Assembly (NCBI GenBank): GCA_003249015.1
Contig: QBLS01000005.1
Span: 124,001 to 188,000, forward strand
Direction of reading: 5' to 3'
DNA from: Pseudanabaena sp.
GTDB taxonomy: Bacteria > Cyanobacteriota > Cyanobacteriia > Pseudanabaenales > Pseudanabaenaceae
Length of the DNA stretch: 64,000 bases
Shown: one piece after another, positions 63,984-64,000 of the stretch
How the letters are laid out: the number at the start of each line of letters is the position of its first letter
How positions within the stretch are numbered: the first letter of the stretch is position 1
Notes under the pieces: model-generated
Told to the model about the DNA's origin: nothing
Databases searched by the model: none
What the model saw: the letters and a program-made list of their open reading frames with translations, nothing else
Position numbers and translations under genes: made by a program

Positions 63984-64000
63984 CTGTTGTGTAGTCGTTA

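Overview
The window is cyanobacterial chromosome. The palindrome GCGATCGC (HIP1) recurs throughout, inside genes and between them. The housekeeping genes are of cyanobacterial type: a SasA-like circadian kinase, glycolytic GAPDH, HflX with a long N-terminal region, a CbiX-type chelatase, DUF2811, DpsA and single-domain PBP2. Base composition, the many hairpins with a TTCG or TAC loop and the gene content would fit a Pseudanabaena-like filamentous cyanobacterium. That placement is inference, since no rRNA is present. I saw no tRNA, rRNA, CRISPR array or intact transposase.

Layout. 0.1-4.5 kb holds an HDAC-like deacetylase, rpmG-rpsR, a FolB-RNase HI fusion and sasA. 4.6-8.4 kb holds recJ, split by about 1.5 kb that carries a Uma2 nuclease and the N-terminal piece of a type I restriction HsdR-like protein. 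8.5-21.7 kb is an accessory block built around ileS. On its left is a five-gene operon (C5 methyltransferase, GHKL/MORC-like ATPase, Z1 helicase, DUF4420 PD-(D/E)XK, AIPR) that matches the MORC-type restriction / Mza defence architecture. On its right is a two-gene unit (ADP-ribosyltransferase-like protein plus an EF-Tu domain-III-like protein). The outer edges of the block are remnants of the 5' end and the 3' end of ileS itself.

After ilvC comes a second accessory region (23.3-36.1 kb). It contains toxin-antitoxin pairs (RelE/ParE-like; DUF433/DUF5615 twice; DUF2281/VapC; AbrB/PIN; RhuM-like/Fic), an NLR-like NACHT-HEAT protein with a small partner sharing its C-terminal motif, and a remnant of an integron integrase. 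Two housekeeping genes (a TMEM165/GDT1 transporter and hflX) lie inside it. 36.2-58.9 kb is mostly core and signalling: cbiX, a PAS-GGDEF-EAL protein, a PP2C phosphatase, hrcA, an RsbW-like ATPase, PBP2, Uma2, a large sensor kinase, a phosphohexomutase, pyrE, a pentapeptide protein, xth, bolA, gap, a Gfo/Idh/MocA oxidoreductase and a HemY-type oxidase. At 59.6 kb five DnaA-box-like nonamers next to an A+T-rich run make a candidate replication origin. 60-63.4 kb holds nfeD, an Mla-type MCE/ABC pair and dps.

Intergenic DNA is full of hairpins whose arms differ from copy to copy but whose centres share GGCGC-loop-GCGCC. Several arms contain the stop codon of the preceding gene. Two MITE-like families with terminal inverted repeats are also present. 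One MITE copy lies in the ileS upstream region, and the duplicated ileS remnant shows the same site without it.
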